Below, one piece after another: positions 25,280-34,420 of a stretch of 64,000 nucleotides of DNA. Below the pieces are notes generated by a model. That model ran no database searches. It was not told the DNA's origin and saw only the letters and a list, made by a program, of their open reading frames with translations. Numbering within the stretch: the first letter of the stretch is position 1; the number at the start of each line of letters is the position of its first letter. Location: contig NZ_JANUFD010000020.1 in the NCBI RefSeq assembly GCF_024807945.1, positions 1 to 64,000 on the forward strand, in the 5' to 3' direction. Made by a program: the position numbers and the translations under genes. This DNA comes from Pseudomonas sp. JUb42 (GTDB taxonomy: Bacteria; Pseudomonadota; Gammaproteobacteria; Pseudomonadales; Pseudomonadaceae).

Positions 25280-26176
25280 ATGCCAGCTACACCACTGAAT
25301 TCCACCACCCGCCCCGCCCCGTCTCAGGACTTCACCATTCGGCCGCTGGAAGCCGCCCTGGGTGCCGAAGTCCTCGGGCTCGACCTGAATCAGCCGCTCA
25401 ACCCTGAAGATTTTGCCCGCATCCATGGCGCCTGGCTTGAGCATGGCCTGTTGGTGCTGCGCGACCAACGCATAGCGGCCGAGCAGCACATCGACTTCAG
25501 CCGCCGCTTCGGTCCGTTGCAGGTGCATGTTCTCAAGCAGTTCCTGCTGGCCAATCACCCGGAAGTCTTCATTATTTCCAATATCGTCGAGAACGGTCAG
25601 CCGATTGGCCTGGGGGACGCGGGAAAATTCTGGCACTCGGACCTGTCTTACGTTGAGTTGCCGAGCAAGGGTGCCATGCTCCTCGCACAGCAACTGCCGG
25701 AAGAAGGCGGCGACACTTTGTTCGCCAGCCAACAACAGGCTTACGAGACGTTGCCTGACGAACTTCGTCAACGCATTGAAGGTAAACGCGCGGTGCATTC
25801 CTACACCGCGCGTTATGCCGATGAAGTGTTCAAGGGCGTACGCCGACCGACCCTGACCCCGACGCAGCTGGCCGAGGTCAAGCCCGTAGTCCATCCGATA
25901 GTGCGTACCCACCCGGAAACCGGGCGCAAGGGCCTGTTCGTCAACGAGAATTTCACCACTCACATCCTCGGCCTGCCCGAAGACGAGAGCAAAGCACTGC
26001 TCGCCGAGCTTTACGCCCACAGCATCAAGCCGCAATTCATCTACCGCCATCAATGGCAAGCCAATGACCTGCTGTTCTGGGATAACCGCGCCCTGATCCA
26101 CCTGGCGACCGGTTGCCCCAGCCATTTGCGCAGGCGCATGCATCGCACCACCATTGAGGGTGATGTGCCAGTTTGA
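25280..26176 (+). CDS. TauD/TfdA-family 2-oxoglutarate-dependent dioxygenase
   Basis: A 298-residue Fe(II)/2-oxoglutarate dioxygenase. The metal ligands are H119 and D121 (FWHSDLSY) and H274 (DNRALIHLAT); R289 in HRTTI would bind the 2-oxoglutarate carboxylate. The family includes taurine, 2,4-D and other acid oxygenases, and the substrate here is unknown. ATG at 25280 is chosen over 25238 because GAGG lies about 10 nt upstream and family N-termini start near here. It stands alone after dsdC, with no sulfonate transporter nearby, so taurine use is not supported. Confidence 0.87.
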   Translation: MPATPLNSTTRPAPSQDFTIRPLEAALGAEVLGLDLNQPLNPEDFARIHGAWLEHGLLVLRDQRIAAEQHIDFSRRFGPLQVHVLKQFLLANHPEVFIISNIVENGQPIGLGDAGKFWHSDLSYVELPSKGAMLLAQQLPEEGGDTLFASQQQAYETLPDELRQRIEGKRAVHSYTARYADEVFKGVRRPTLTPTQLAEVKPVVHPIVRTHPETGRKGLFVNENFTTHILGLPEDESKALLAELYAHSIKPQFIYRHQWQANDLLFWDNRALIHLATGCPSHLRRRMHRTTIEGDVPV

Positions 26177-26225
26177 TCAAACCGTTTTCGAAACATCGTT
26201 CGATGACAATAAAACTGTAAAGCCG

Positions 26226-26438
26226 TCTCACCACGGCTTTGCCGTCGTCGCAGATGAAGTGCGTAATCTGGCCAGACGCACGCAACAGTCACCCATGGAT
26301 ATCCACCAAATGATCGCCGGGCTGCAACAAGGCGCACTGTCAGCGAAAATATCAACCGCACCATTGGCAGTATTCGTGATGCAACTGACGACCGGGCTGT
26401 ATGGACTAGTGCAGCAATTCAAGGCCAGGCGCCAGTAA
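26226..26438 (+). pseudogene. Remnant of a methyl-accepting chemotaxis protein C-terminus
   Basis: The frame encodes HHGFAVVADEVRNLARRTQQS, the highly conserved chemoreceptor tip. A degraded stretch follows, then GLVQQFKARRQ, a typical receptor C-terminal tail. About 150 residues expected between the two are missing, and no sensor part lies upstream, where the dioxygenase gene ends at 26176. It resembles the tip of the small MCP at 11939 but is not a copy of that protein's end. Dead remnant, probably left by a deletion. Confidence 0.75.
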
Positions 26439-26475
26439 TCATTTGACAGGAATACCACTCTTTGAACAAAAGTCC

Positions 26476-26569
26476 TGTGGGAGCGTGACTTGCCCGCGAA
26501 GAGGCCAGTACATTCAATGCATATTGCGTGGATGATAAATCGCTTTCGCGGGCAAGCCTCGCTCCCACA
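26476..26569. repeat. REPIN, GAGCGTGACTTGCCCGCGAA arm type
   Basis: Inverted arms at 26476-26500 and 26545-26569 differ at two positions (GTGACTTGC against GAGGCTTGC). The 44-base loop GAGGCCAGTACATTCAATG shares the core of REPINs with GAATTCATTC arms. Confidence 0.88.
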
Positions 26570-26593
26570 GAAAGGGTCTATTAACTCGGATAG

Positions 26594-27532
26594 TTATGGT
26601 TGTTTGATCGGGGTCAGCACCGGGCGACCATCGAAATGCGCCTGCAAGTTATCCAGCGCCAGCTGAACCGTTGCAAGCACCGCTTCAGGTGAACGCCCCG
26701 CAATATGAGGGGTGAAAATAACATTGCGTTGTTTCAACAGGCTGCTCGGCACAGTTGGCTCACCCTCAACAACATCAAGCGCGGCGCCAGCAATACGCCC
26801 ATGCTCCACGGCATCTATCAGGGCATCTGTGTTCACAACACTGCCCCGGGCAATATTGACCAGAAAACCCTCAACGCCCAACGCATCGAGCACCGCAGCA
26901 TCGACCAAGCCTGCCGTCGCTGCCCCTCCCGGTGTAGCCACGACAAGGAAATCCGACCATTGGGCAAGCGCGACAGGCGAAGGAAAATAGAGCCCCGACG
27001 CCGCCTCACGGGGCTTACGGCTGTGATAGCCAATCTCCATACCGAAACCCAGGCCCGCCCGTTGCGCAATCTGCTCGCCAATACTGCCGAGCCCCAGAAT
27101 GCCCAGTTTCTTGCCGGAGATAGAAGGACGCATTTGCCGGGATTGCGCCCATTCACCGCGCCTCACCGCCGCATCCGCCTGAACCACACCGCGGGCGATC
27201 GCCATCATCAGCATCATTGCGTGATCCGCCACCGAGGCATTATTGACCCCCGGACCGTTGGTGACGACAACGCCCCGCGCAGCAGCGGCGGCAAGATCGA
27301 TATTTTCGTAGCCCGCGCCAAGCGCACAGATGACTTCCAGTTTTGGCAGCCCGGCAATCTGCTCGGCACTCAGGCCCGTTGAGCCGTTAGTCAGCACAGC
27401 GCGGACTTCGGGCCCCACCGTCTCGATCAGTTTGGGATTGTTGACCGCAACATGAAGCTCAAAGCCCCCAGCCTCAAGGCGGGCGAGATGTTCGGGATCA
27501 AGCGCAATAACGACCAGAAGCGGCAGGGACAT
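26594..27532 (-). CDS. D-isomer-specific 2-hydroxyacid dehydrogenase (GhrB/HPR-like)
   Basis: A 312-residue NAD(P)-dependent reductase of glyoxylate/hydroxypyruvate-type substrates. The dinucleotide motif is GLGSIGEQIA at 147-156. Catalytic R229 (NIARGS), E258 (EGEP) and H276 (TPHIAG) are all present. HSRKPR after the second strand suggests NADPH preference. Hydroxypyruvate or glyoxylate would fit with neighbouring serine/hydroxy-amino-acid catabolism, since aldolase cleavage of hydroxyaspartate gives glyoxylate, but the gene is not in an operon with those genes. Substrate is inference. Confidence 0.88.
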   Translation of the reverse strand: MSLPLLVVIALDPEHLARLEAGGFELHVAVNNPKLIETVGPEVRAVLTNGSTGLSAEQIAGLPKLEVICALGAGYENIDLAAAAARGVVVTNGPGVNNASVADHAMMLMMAIARGVVQADAAVRRGEWAQSRQMRPSISGKKLGILGLGSIGEQIAQRAGLGFGMEIGYHSRKPREAASGLYFPSPVALAQWSDFLVVATPGGAATAGLVDAAVLDALGVEGFLVNIARGSVVNTDALIDAVEHGRIAGAALDVVEGEPTVPSSLLKQRNVIFTPHIAGRSPEAVLATVQLALDNLQAHFDGRPVLTPIKQP

Positions 27533-27579
27533 AAATGAGTCTCGGTGGGCGACGACACCGAAGCATAAGCTTTCACAGC

Positions 27580-27644
27580 TTTTTTGAACGCAAAAAAAAT
27601 CCGGAAATTCGCACTTTCGTGGACCTTGCGGATTTTCAAAATGG
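27580..27644. repeat. Left direct repeat: copy of the tRNA-Lys terminator and CCA end
   Basis: These 65 bases match 34421-34485 in the same orientation with one mismatch (27628). The matched segment is the rho-independent terminator of tRNA-Lys plus its CCA end. No tRNA body follows here. The mismatch weakens the terminator stem, as expected for a copy without selection. It is interpreted as one edge of an inserted or rearranged 6.8 kb segment. Confidence 0.85.
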
Positions 27645-27781
27645 GGACCATGGCCCTGCAGCGTGCGCGGGCCCAGTAAAAATCATGAGTTTTCCTGGGT
27701 TCATATCCCTAAGCGAAACCAGTACAGGCCGGCCTTACAGGGCCCCTTCTGACCTGAACAGCTTACTTGCGAGACTGGACA

Positions 27782-29134
27782 CTAGCGCATGTGCAGGATG
27801 ATCGGGCTACTGCTGGCCGGATCCGTGTTTTCACGCAGCTTGCTCACCGCCTGCGGTTCAACGGCACTTCCCTGATTGCCCCATGTGCCGCGCACGAATG
27901 TCAGAACCTCGGCGATCTGTTGATCCGACAGTTGTTCACGCAATGCAGGCATACGATAGGCGTCCGGCACACCAGCGGCCACGACACGCTGTGAACCATT
28001 GAGGGTGATGTTGATCGCCGAGGCGCTCTCTTTCGCCAGTGTAGAGGTAGCACCCGCGAGTGGCGGCATCCATTCGGATTGCCCCTTGCCGTCCAGGCCG
28101 TGGCACGAAGCACAGCGGGTCACGTAAGTGTGAGCACCAGGTGTGTCCAGACGTGTCGCTGCCGACACCGCTTGATACTGCCAAGGCTCCCCGTCGCGCC
28201 GACGATCCCCAGGTAATGATTTCAGATAGCGGGCGATGGCCGTCAGATCATCGTCGGTCATGAACTGCGTGGAGTTGTTGAACGCCTCGGTCATCGAACC
28301 ATAGACCACCGCATGCCTGTTGCGACCGGCCTTGAGGAACTGCACGATCTCCGGTTCGCTCCATCGGCCCAGCCCTGTGTTGTGGTCATCACGCAGGCTC
28401 GGCGCGAACCAGCCATCGAGCAAAGCGCCTGCGAGGAACGGCGTCGCGGATTCATCGAGTGCCTTCTCGTTGAAGGCAAGGCCTCGCGGCGTATGACAAC
28501 TGCCGCAGTGCCCGGCGCCCTGAACAAGATAAGCGCCGCGGTTCCACACTTGATCCTGAGACGTTTTGGCCACATAAGGCTCGTCGCCGACAAACACCCC
28601 GTTCCACAGTGCAATCGGCCAGCGCAGGTTGAGCGGCCAGGGAATCGCACTCTGGATGTTCGCCTGTTTGACCGGCGCCACGCCTTTCATGAAGAAGGCA
28701 TACAACGCACGCACATCGTCATCACTGAGTTTGGCGTACGAGGGATACGGCATGGCGGGATACAACCGGCGGCTGCCGGGTGCCACACCATGACGCACGG
28801 CGCGATCGAAGTCCGTCAGGCTGTAGTGGCCAATGCCGGTTTCCGGATCGGGTGTGATGTTGGTGGCATGGATCGCCCCCAGCGGTGTAGCCATTTCCAG
28901 GCCGCCAGCAAATGGCGCGCCGCCTGGCACGCTATGGCAGGCCACACAGTCGCTGAGTCTGGCGACATATTCGCCACGGGCGACCAGCGCCGGGTCAATA
29001 TCGGCTTTGGCGACCTGATTGTCTTCAAGGCGCGAGACAGGCTCGCGGGTGACATACCAGGCCAGCAGGCCCGCCGCGATCAGGCACGGCACGGCCAGCC
29101 AGCCAGCGGCTCTAGCGAATCGGCTGTTATTCAT
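27782..29134 (-). CDS. Triheme membrane-anchored cytochrome c subunit
   Basis: A 450-residue cytochrome with an N-terminal membrane anchor (about 10-28) and three CxxCH heme sites: C63-H67 (CVACH), C211-H215 (CGSCH) and C342-H346 (CASCH). This is the alcohol/gluconate-dehydrogenase-type cytochrome c subunit. Here it follows a molybdenum hydroxylase by 17 nt and probably carries its electrons to the respiratory chain, as in nicotinate and some aldehyde dehydrogenases of pseudomonads. It is the third gene of the islet operon transcribed 31853 to 27782. Confidence 0.9.
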   Translation of the reverse strand: MNNSRFARAAGWLAVPCLIAAGLLAWYVTREPVSRLEDNQVAKADIDPALVARGEYVARLSDCVACHSVPGGAPFAGGLEMATPLGAIHATNITPDPETGIGHYSLTDFDRAVRHGVAPGSRRLYPAMPYPSYAKLSDDDVRALYAFFMKGVAPVKQANIQSAIPWPLNLRWPIALWNGVFVGDEPYVAKTSQDQVWNRGAYLVQGAGHCGSCHTPRGLAFNEKALDESATPFLAGALLDGWFAPSLRDDHNTGLGRWSEPEIVQFLKAGRNRHAVVYGSMTEAFNNSTQFMTDDDLTAIARYLKSLPGDRRRDGEPWQYQAVSAATRLDTPGAHTYVTRCASCHGLDGKGQSEWMPPLAGATSTLAKESASAINITLNGSQRVVAAGVPDAYRMPALREQLSDQQIAEVLTFVRGTWGNQGSAVEPQAVSKLRENTDPASSSPIILHMR

Positions 29135-29151
29135 GGACGCTCCAGTGCTGA

Positions 29152-31398
29152 TCAGGTGAACGTGTGTCGGCTCATGGGCAGGCTGCGCACTCGCTGGCCA
29201 GTCAGTATTGCCACCGCATTGGCGACAGCAGGCGCGACAGCGGGCAGTGGCGGTTCGCCGATGCCGCCCATTTTTTCACCGCTTTCGACGACCCGTACAT
29301 GCACCCGTGCCATTCGCGCAGGTGGCAGAATCGGGTACAAGTCGTAGTTGCGGGCCCGGGGTTTTCCGTCGACCCACACCGACTCCTCCACCAGCGTCTG
29401 AGACAGCCCCAGCGCTACGGCGCCATTGACCTGCGCTTCAACGATTGCCGGGTTGACGATGCTGCCGGGGTCAATGGCCTGCCAAATGTCGTGCACCTTG
29501 ACCTGCCCGCTCTCGATGGACACCTCAGCGATCACGGCAGTCTGCGTACCAAAAGGCGAGGCCATCGCGACGCCCCGCGCACGTTTTGTGCCGTCCTCTG
29601 CGGTAAACGGGCCACGCTTCCAGCCGCCCGACAGATCACCCACAGCCTGTAACAGCGTGGTCAAGCGTTTGTTGTCACGAAGCAGATGCAGGCGCAGTTC
29701 GAACGGGTCCTTGCCGCCCTTGTCGGCCAACTCATCAAGGAACGACTCATAGAAAAAGTCATTGAGAGAATTGCCCACCGAACGCCAATAACCCAACATA
29801 GCCGGGCCTTTGACGTAGATCTGGGCGATCCGCTTGTTCGGGATGGCGTAGGACTTGCCTGCCAATCCTTCCAATGCCGTCGGGTCGAGTTTTTCACCCT
29901 GTTTGCCCGCGAGGGCCTCGGTAGGACCTTCCGTGGCACTGATCGCCTCAATTGCCAGCGGCCAGCCGTCGTTATCCAGCGCGGCGCGGAAATTGACGGC
30001 TGCCACCGGACGCAGCACATCTCGCAGGAACTCTTCCTCGCGACTCCAGATCAGTTTCACCGGACGCCCGACCGCCTTGGCCAGGGCGATGGCCTGCGGG
30101 TAGGGATTGGCAGAGTCGTAGAGAAAATGCCGCCCGAAGAACCCACCCAATAGTGGCGAATGCAGGGTGATTTGCGATGGATCAAGGCCAGTGCGCTTCG
30201 CGATATCGGCGCGGAACATGTCAGGGGCCTGGTTGGGCAACCAGACCTCAAGCGAGCCGTTCGGGTTAAAGCGCGCCAGCGCCGAAGGCGGTTCCAACTG
30301 ACCGTGATTGAGGTACTGATTGTGGTAAGTAGCGTCGACACGGGTCTTGGCATTGGCCAGGCTCGCGGCAACGTCGCCCTCATTTTCATCGTCGCGGGCG
30401 GGGCCTTTTTCGGCAGCCAGGCGCTTGAAGTACGCATCGCTGGAAAAATCCGCCGGCATCGGCCGCACTTTGCTGTCGGCGGTTGGTTCCTGCCAGTCGA
30501 CCTGAATCGCCTCCACAGCACGTTTTGCGTACCACCAACGCTCGGCGACCACGGCCACGGCACCGGGCAGACGGTGAACGGAGTGCACACCTTTCATGGC
30601 CTTCACCTGGTCTTCGTTGCGCAGACTCACCACAGTCATACCCAGGCGCGGTGCATGCTGAACGGCAGCGTGGAGCATGTCGTCCACCTTGAGGTCAATG
30701 CTGTACAGCGCCTTGCCGGTGGACTTGTCGTAGGCATCTAGGCGTTTCACCGGTTTGCCGATCCAGCGGAACTGGCTCGGATCCCGCAGTTGCACGCTGG
30801 CAGGATCGGGCACCGGCAGATTCATCGCACGACCGGCCAATTCTCCGTAGGCAAGGGAGCGACCCGACGCGGCATGCAGCACCTTGCCAGGTTCGGTGGT
30901 CAATTCGCTCAGCGGCACCCCAAGCTGCTGCGCCCCCGCCTCCAACAGCATGGCGCGGGCAAGGGCGCCAAGGCGGCGCATGACCGGGTAGCTCATGCGC
31001 ACCGACATGCTGCCGCCGGTAATGCGCATGCCATTCTCCATGACCACATAGGCCTCGCCGGGCGGGGCGGCTTCGACCAGAAAGGTCGCTGGATCGGCGT
31101 CCAGTTCTTCACCGATGATCTGCGCCATCGCCGTGAACGTGCCCTGCCCGCCTTCCATAAAGGGGCACAGCAGCCGCACGCGGTTGTCCGGGCGGATTTC
31201 CAGAAACGCCGGGACCTGTGTGCCACGCTCGGCAGTCGCAGCCGCCGCCTGCACGCGGGTCGAACCGAGCGGCAGGCCGAAGCCGAGCACCAATGCGCCC
31301 ACAGCGGTACCGGTCAGAAAACGCCGACGGGACAGATTGATCGGGTCAGTCAAAGCAAGCATTGCGGACTGCAACTCAGGATCGGTACGTACGCGCAT
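29152..31398 (-). CDS. Molybdopterin-binding large subunit, isoquinoline 1-oxidoreductase/aldehyde dehydrogenase type
   Basis: A 748-residue periplasmic xanthine-dehydrogenase-family large subunit. A Tat signal with SRRRFL at 23-28 is followed by a hydrophobic run. Internal motifs include FMEGGQGTFTAMAQI, YLNHGQLEPPSALARF, LGGFFGRHF, GYWRSVGNS and EKMGGIGEPPLPAVAPAVANA with the conserved catalytic glutamate of the family. The ATG overlaps the small-subunit stop as TGATG, implying translational coupling. Substrates of the family are N-heterocycles and aldehydes; the actual one is unknown. The enzyme should need MCD-type molybdenum cofactor and a XdhC/MocA chaperone, which is not encoded nearby. 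Confidence 0.88.
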   Translation of the reverse strand: MRVRTDPELQSAMLALTDPINLSRRRFLTGTAVGALVLGFGLPLGSTRVQAAAATAERGTQVPAFLEIRPDNRVRLLCPFMEGGQGTFTAMAQIIGEELDADPATFLVEAAPPGEAYVVMENGMRITGGSMSVRMSYPVMRRLGALARAMLLEAGAQQLGVPLSELTTEPGKVLHAASGRSLAYGELAGRAMNLPVPDPASVQLRDPSQFRWIGKPVKRLDAYDKSTGKALYSIDLKVDDMLHAAVQHAPRLGMTVVSLRNEDQVKAMKGVHSVHRLPGAVAVVAERWWYAKRAVEAIQVDWQEPTADSKVRPMPADFSSDAYFKRLAAEKGPARDDENEGDVAASLANAKTRVDATYHNQYLNHGQLEPPSALARFNPNGSLEVWLPNQAPDMFRADIAKRTGLDPSQITLHSPLLGGFFGRHFLYDSANPYPQAIALAKAVGRPVKLIWSREEEFLRDVLRPVAAVNFRAALDNDGWPLAIEAISATEGPTEALAGKQGEKLDPTALEGLAGKSYAIPNKRIAQIYVKGPAMLGYWRSVGNSLNDFFYESFLDELADKGGKDPFELRLHLLRDNKRLTTLLQAVGDLSGGWKRGPFTAEDGTKRARGVAMASPFGTQTAVIAEVSIESGQVKVHDIWQAIDPGSIVNPAIVEAQVNGAVALGLSQTLVEESVWVDGKPRARNYDLYPILPPARMARVHVRVVESGEKMGGIGEPPLPAVAPAVANAVAILTGQRVRSLPMSRHTFT

Positions 31399-31853
31399 CA
31401 CACGTCCCCCTTGCCAGCCAGTTCATGTACGGCGGCATGAATGGCGTTGTAGGTGCCGCAGCGGCACAGGTTGACCATCGCCGCCGCAATCTGCGCGTCA
31501 CTCGGTTTGGGGTTGTGCTTGAGCAGCGCTGTGGCGGCCATGACCTGCCCGGACTGGCAGTAACCGCATTGGGCCACCTGAAGATCGACCCAGGTCGCAA
31601 CGACCCGCTTGCCCACCTCATCGGCTTCGATGGCTTCGATGGTCGTGACCTCCCGGCCGACCACACCGGCCACCGGCGTGACGCACGAGCGCACCACATT
31701 GCCGTCCACCAGCACGGAGCAGGCGCCACATTGCGCCAGTCCACAGCCGTACTTGGTACCGGTCATACCCAGATCATCGCGGATCACCCACAGCAAGGGC
31801 GTATCGGCTTCGGCATCGACCTGGTAGGTCTTCTGGTTGATTCGTAGTTCCAT
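31398..31853 (-). CDS. [2Fe-2S] small subunit of the molybdenum hydroxylase
   Basis: A 151-residue iron-sulfur subunit. Plant-type ferredoxin cluster cysteines are C37, C42, C45 and C57 (CGLAQCGAC). The second cluster domain uses C96, C99, C130 and C132 (CGYC, CRCG). This is the IorA/CoxS/small-subunit pattern, moving electrons from molybdenum to the cytochrome subunit. It is the first gene of the three-gene operon. The regulator upstream on the same strand is an interrupted AraC gene 88 bases away. Confidence 0.92.
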   Translation of the reverse strand: MELRINQKTYQVDAEADTPLLWVIRDDLGMTGTKYGCGLAQCGACSVLVDGNVVRSCVTPVAGVVGREVTTIEAIEADEVGKRVVATWVDLQVAQCGYCQSGQVMAATALLKHNPKPSDAQIAAAMVNLCRCGTYNAIHAAVHELAGKGDV

Positions 31854-31941
31854 GGCTCACCTGCCTGATCATCGGTGGACGTCTATTGTTATAAACCGTG
31901 ACACGCGGCGAGACGCATCAACGTAAAGCGTTGTCTTACCC

Positions 31942-32874
31942 TTAACTTATGGCGTTGCCGAGCGTTACGGGCTCCAATGGCTGTCCACGCAGCAATGCCA
32001 TGTCACGCGTGGGCGCGGTGCCGAACAGTCGGCCATATTCGCGACTGAACTGCGAGTGACTCTCGTACCCGACGGCAAACGCTGCCCGTGAGACATCCAG
32101 GCGCTCCATCAACATCAGCCGACGAGCCTCGTTCAGGCGCAGCTACTTCTGATAGCGCAATGGGCTCATGCCCGTGAGTTGGCGAAAATGATGGTAAAAC
32201 GTGGGTGCGCTCATCTGTACCCGCGCCGCCAACTCATCAATGCGCAGCGCAGCGGTGTAATTGATCTTGAGCCAGTCGATGGCTTTCGCGATGCGGTAAC
32301 CCTGGCCGTCAACGGCAGTGATCTGCCGCAGCCGTGTGCCTTGATCGGTATTGAGCAGCCGATAGTGGATTTCCCGCAGAATCAGCGGCGCCAGTATCGG
32401 GATCGCCTCAGGCTCATCAAGCAAGGCCAGCAAGCGATCGAGCGCATTTTCCAGCCCGGACGACAGGTTGCCAATGCCAGCGCCGGTACCCACAGGGCTA
32501 TGCTCCATCGCGGGCACGTCATCCTTGGTGATTGTCTCGGCGAGCATGCTGACATTCAGTTTCAGCACCAGCCCGACGCAGGGCTGCTCGGGACTGGCGA
32601 AGGTCACTTCAGAGTTGGCGGGCAGATCCAATGATGTCACCAGAAACCGCGAACGGTCGTAGCTGTAACTCTCACCACCGACCCACAAGCGCTTTTCACC
32701 ACGGCCGACCAGAATCAGGCTCGGCTCAATCATGCATACGACAGGCGGCTGCGGCTGATCGCGACGAAATAGCGACAGGCCAGGTATAGGGGTGTCGAAG
32801 TCACCCGGTACATTCACACGCGGGTCAATATTCGAAGCCAAGGGTGAGTCATAGCGCAGGGGGATTGGGGGCAT
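31942..32874 (-). pseudogene. AraC-family regulator interrupted by an in-frame amber codon
   Basis: The frame opens with MPPIPLRYDS and has AGGAG about 9 nt upstream. It encodes an AraC_N-type sensing domain and the first HTH (IDELAARVQMSAPTFYHHF), then meets TAG at 32143-32145 after RYQK. Beyond it, with no frameshift, the same frame continues for 66 residues (LRLNEARRLML, FAVGYESHSQFSREYGRLFG) to a TAA at 31942-31944. That is exactly the second HTH of an AraC protein. A glutamine codon CAG changed to TAG explains it. Without suppression the product lacks half of its DNA-binding domain. It probably regulated the adjacent oxidoreductase operon or the divergent exporter. Confidence 0.9.
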
Positions 32875-33071
32875 GCTGGGTCACTCCTGTTGACTTCACT
32901 GTAATCCGCTGAAAAAGCATTGCCTATCCGCCCCCCTGCATCCCGGCAGGATTAGGCAAGCATTCAAGCGTAATGCACTAGGGCAGAGGCGTATCGGCCG
33001 GGAGAATATGGCGATTCATCGCTTTGCCAGCTCGCAAAGCCAACACGCCTCTCTCAATAAAGGTCGTTCCA

Positions 33072-34268
33072 ATGAACTCTAGCTCGACAGAAAAAAGCGG
33101 CTGGAGCGCCGTGCTGGCCATGTCGTTGGCCGCATTCGCCCTGGTCGCTTCAGAATTCATGCCTGTCAGCCTGCTAACCCCCATTGCGGCAGAGTTGCAC
33201 ATCACCGAAGGCCAGGCAGGCCAGGGTATTTCCGTATCTGGCGCATTCGCATTAGTCACCAGCCTGGTCATTGCAACGATCGCCGCTCGCGTCGAACGCA
33301 AGAAGCTGCTGCTGTGTCTGACCTTGCTGATGATCGTGTCAGGTACGGTCGTCGCGCTTGCGCCAGGCTACCCCTCATTCATGCTTGGGCGTGCCTTGAT
33401 CGGCATCGCTATCGGTGGTTTCTGGTCACTGTCAGCGGCGACCGCGATGCGCCTGGTTTCGCCTGATCGAGTTTCCCGGGCGCTGGCCATCGTCAATGGT
33501 GGTAACGCTCTCGCTACGGTAATCGCGGCCCCGGCGGGCAGCTTCCTTGGGTCGTTAATCGGTTGGCGCGGAGCATTCTTCTGTGTTGTTCCTGTCGCAG
33601 CGCTTGCGGCCGTGTGGCTGTTGATCAGTCTTCCGTCTTTCAAAGACGAGCGTAACACTGGTAGCGGCGGCGCCCTGCGACTGATGAAACAGTTGCCCGT
33701 CGCATTGGGGATGATCGCCGTCAGCGTATTTTTCATGGGGCAGTTCATGCTGTTCACTTACCTGCGTCCATTTCTTGAGGGCGTTACCGGCGTCAGCGTT
33801 TCTACCTTGTCCTTCATGCTGCTGGGTCTGGGGCTTGCAGGTTTTATCGGGACCTTTGTGATTGAAAGATTTATTGGAAATGGCCTCTACCGCACATTGA
33901 CGGTCATACCTTTGATAATGGCTGCGATAGCGTTGGCTTTGGTGAGCTTTGGCGCATCGCCATTGATCACCGCCGCGCTGCTCGGACTATGGGGCCTGGT
34001 GGCTACTGCAGCCCCGGTAGGATGGTGGACATGGCTGGCGCAAACGCTCCCTGATGACGCCGAGACCGGTGGAGGCTTGCTTGTGGCGATTGTCCAACTG
34101 GCTATCGCCGCAGGGGCAATCGTCGGCGGCATGGCATTTGATATAAGCGGCTATCAAGCGACATTCGAGCTAAGCGCGACCGTGCTGATCGCCGCATCTG
34201 TACTGGCCTGGCTGGCGGGCCGCAGTGCCACCGAGGTTCATCTGCCCGAGCCTGACGCAACAGTGTGA
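33072..34268 (+). CDS. MFS exporter, NepI-like
   Basis: A 398-residue major facilitator of the DHA1 group. WSAVLAMSLAAFALVASEFMPVSLLTPIA, the GRALIGIAIGGFWSLSAATAMRLV region and PVGWWTWLAQTL agree with NepI, an inosine/purine ribonucleoside efflux pump of E. coli. ATG at 33072 has AAAGG 8 nt upstream; the frame from 33024 is less likely. It is divergent from the interrupted AraC gene and is the last gene inside the repeat-bounded islet. The substrate is uncertain, and a link to oxidised N-heterocycles made by the neighbouring hydroxylase is speculation. Confidence 0.85.
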   Translation: MNSSSTEKSGWSAVLAMSLAAFALVASEFMPVSLLTPIAAELHITEGQAGQGISVSGAFALVTSLVIATIAARVERKKLLLCLTLLMIVSGTVVALAPGYPSFMLGRALIGIAIGGFWSLSAATAMRLVSPDRVSRALAIVNGGNALATVIAAPAGSFLGSLIGWRGAFFCVVPVAALAAVWLLISLPSFKDERNTGSGGALRLMKQLPVALGMIAVSVFFMGQFMLFTYLRPFLEGVTGVSVSTLSFMLLGLGLAGFIGTFVIERFIGNGLYRTLTVIPLIMAAIALALVSFGASPLITAALLGLWGLVATAAPVGWWTWLAQTLPDDAETGGGLLVAIVQLAIAAGAIVGGMAFDISGYQATFELSATVLIAASVLAWLAGRSATEVHLPEPDATV

Positions 34269-34420
34269 GGGGGGACGAACAGCGCGCTATACCCCTGAGA
34301 CCATAGGGGTATAAGCCAGGGATCCACGACATTTGAAATCATTCCGACCCGGCGCTATGTTTCGCGGCAAACGGCTGCCAGTCGGTTCGCTGTAGATTTT
34401 GATGGGTGTTTCTCGGACCA

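Noticed and set aside
25280..26176. Taurine dioxygenase (tauD) as a specific name
   Set aside because: Only family-level motifs are visible and no tau transport genes are nearby.
32143..32874. AraC protein taken as a naturally short 243-residue regulator
   Set aside because: The frame continues after the stop with 66 codons of exact AraC second-HTH sequence, so the stop is an interruption.
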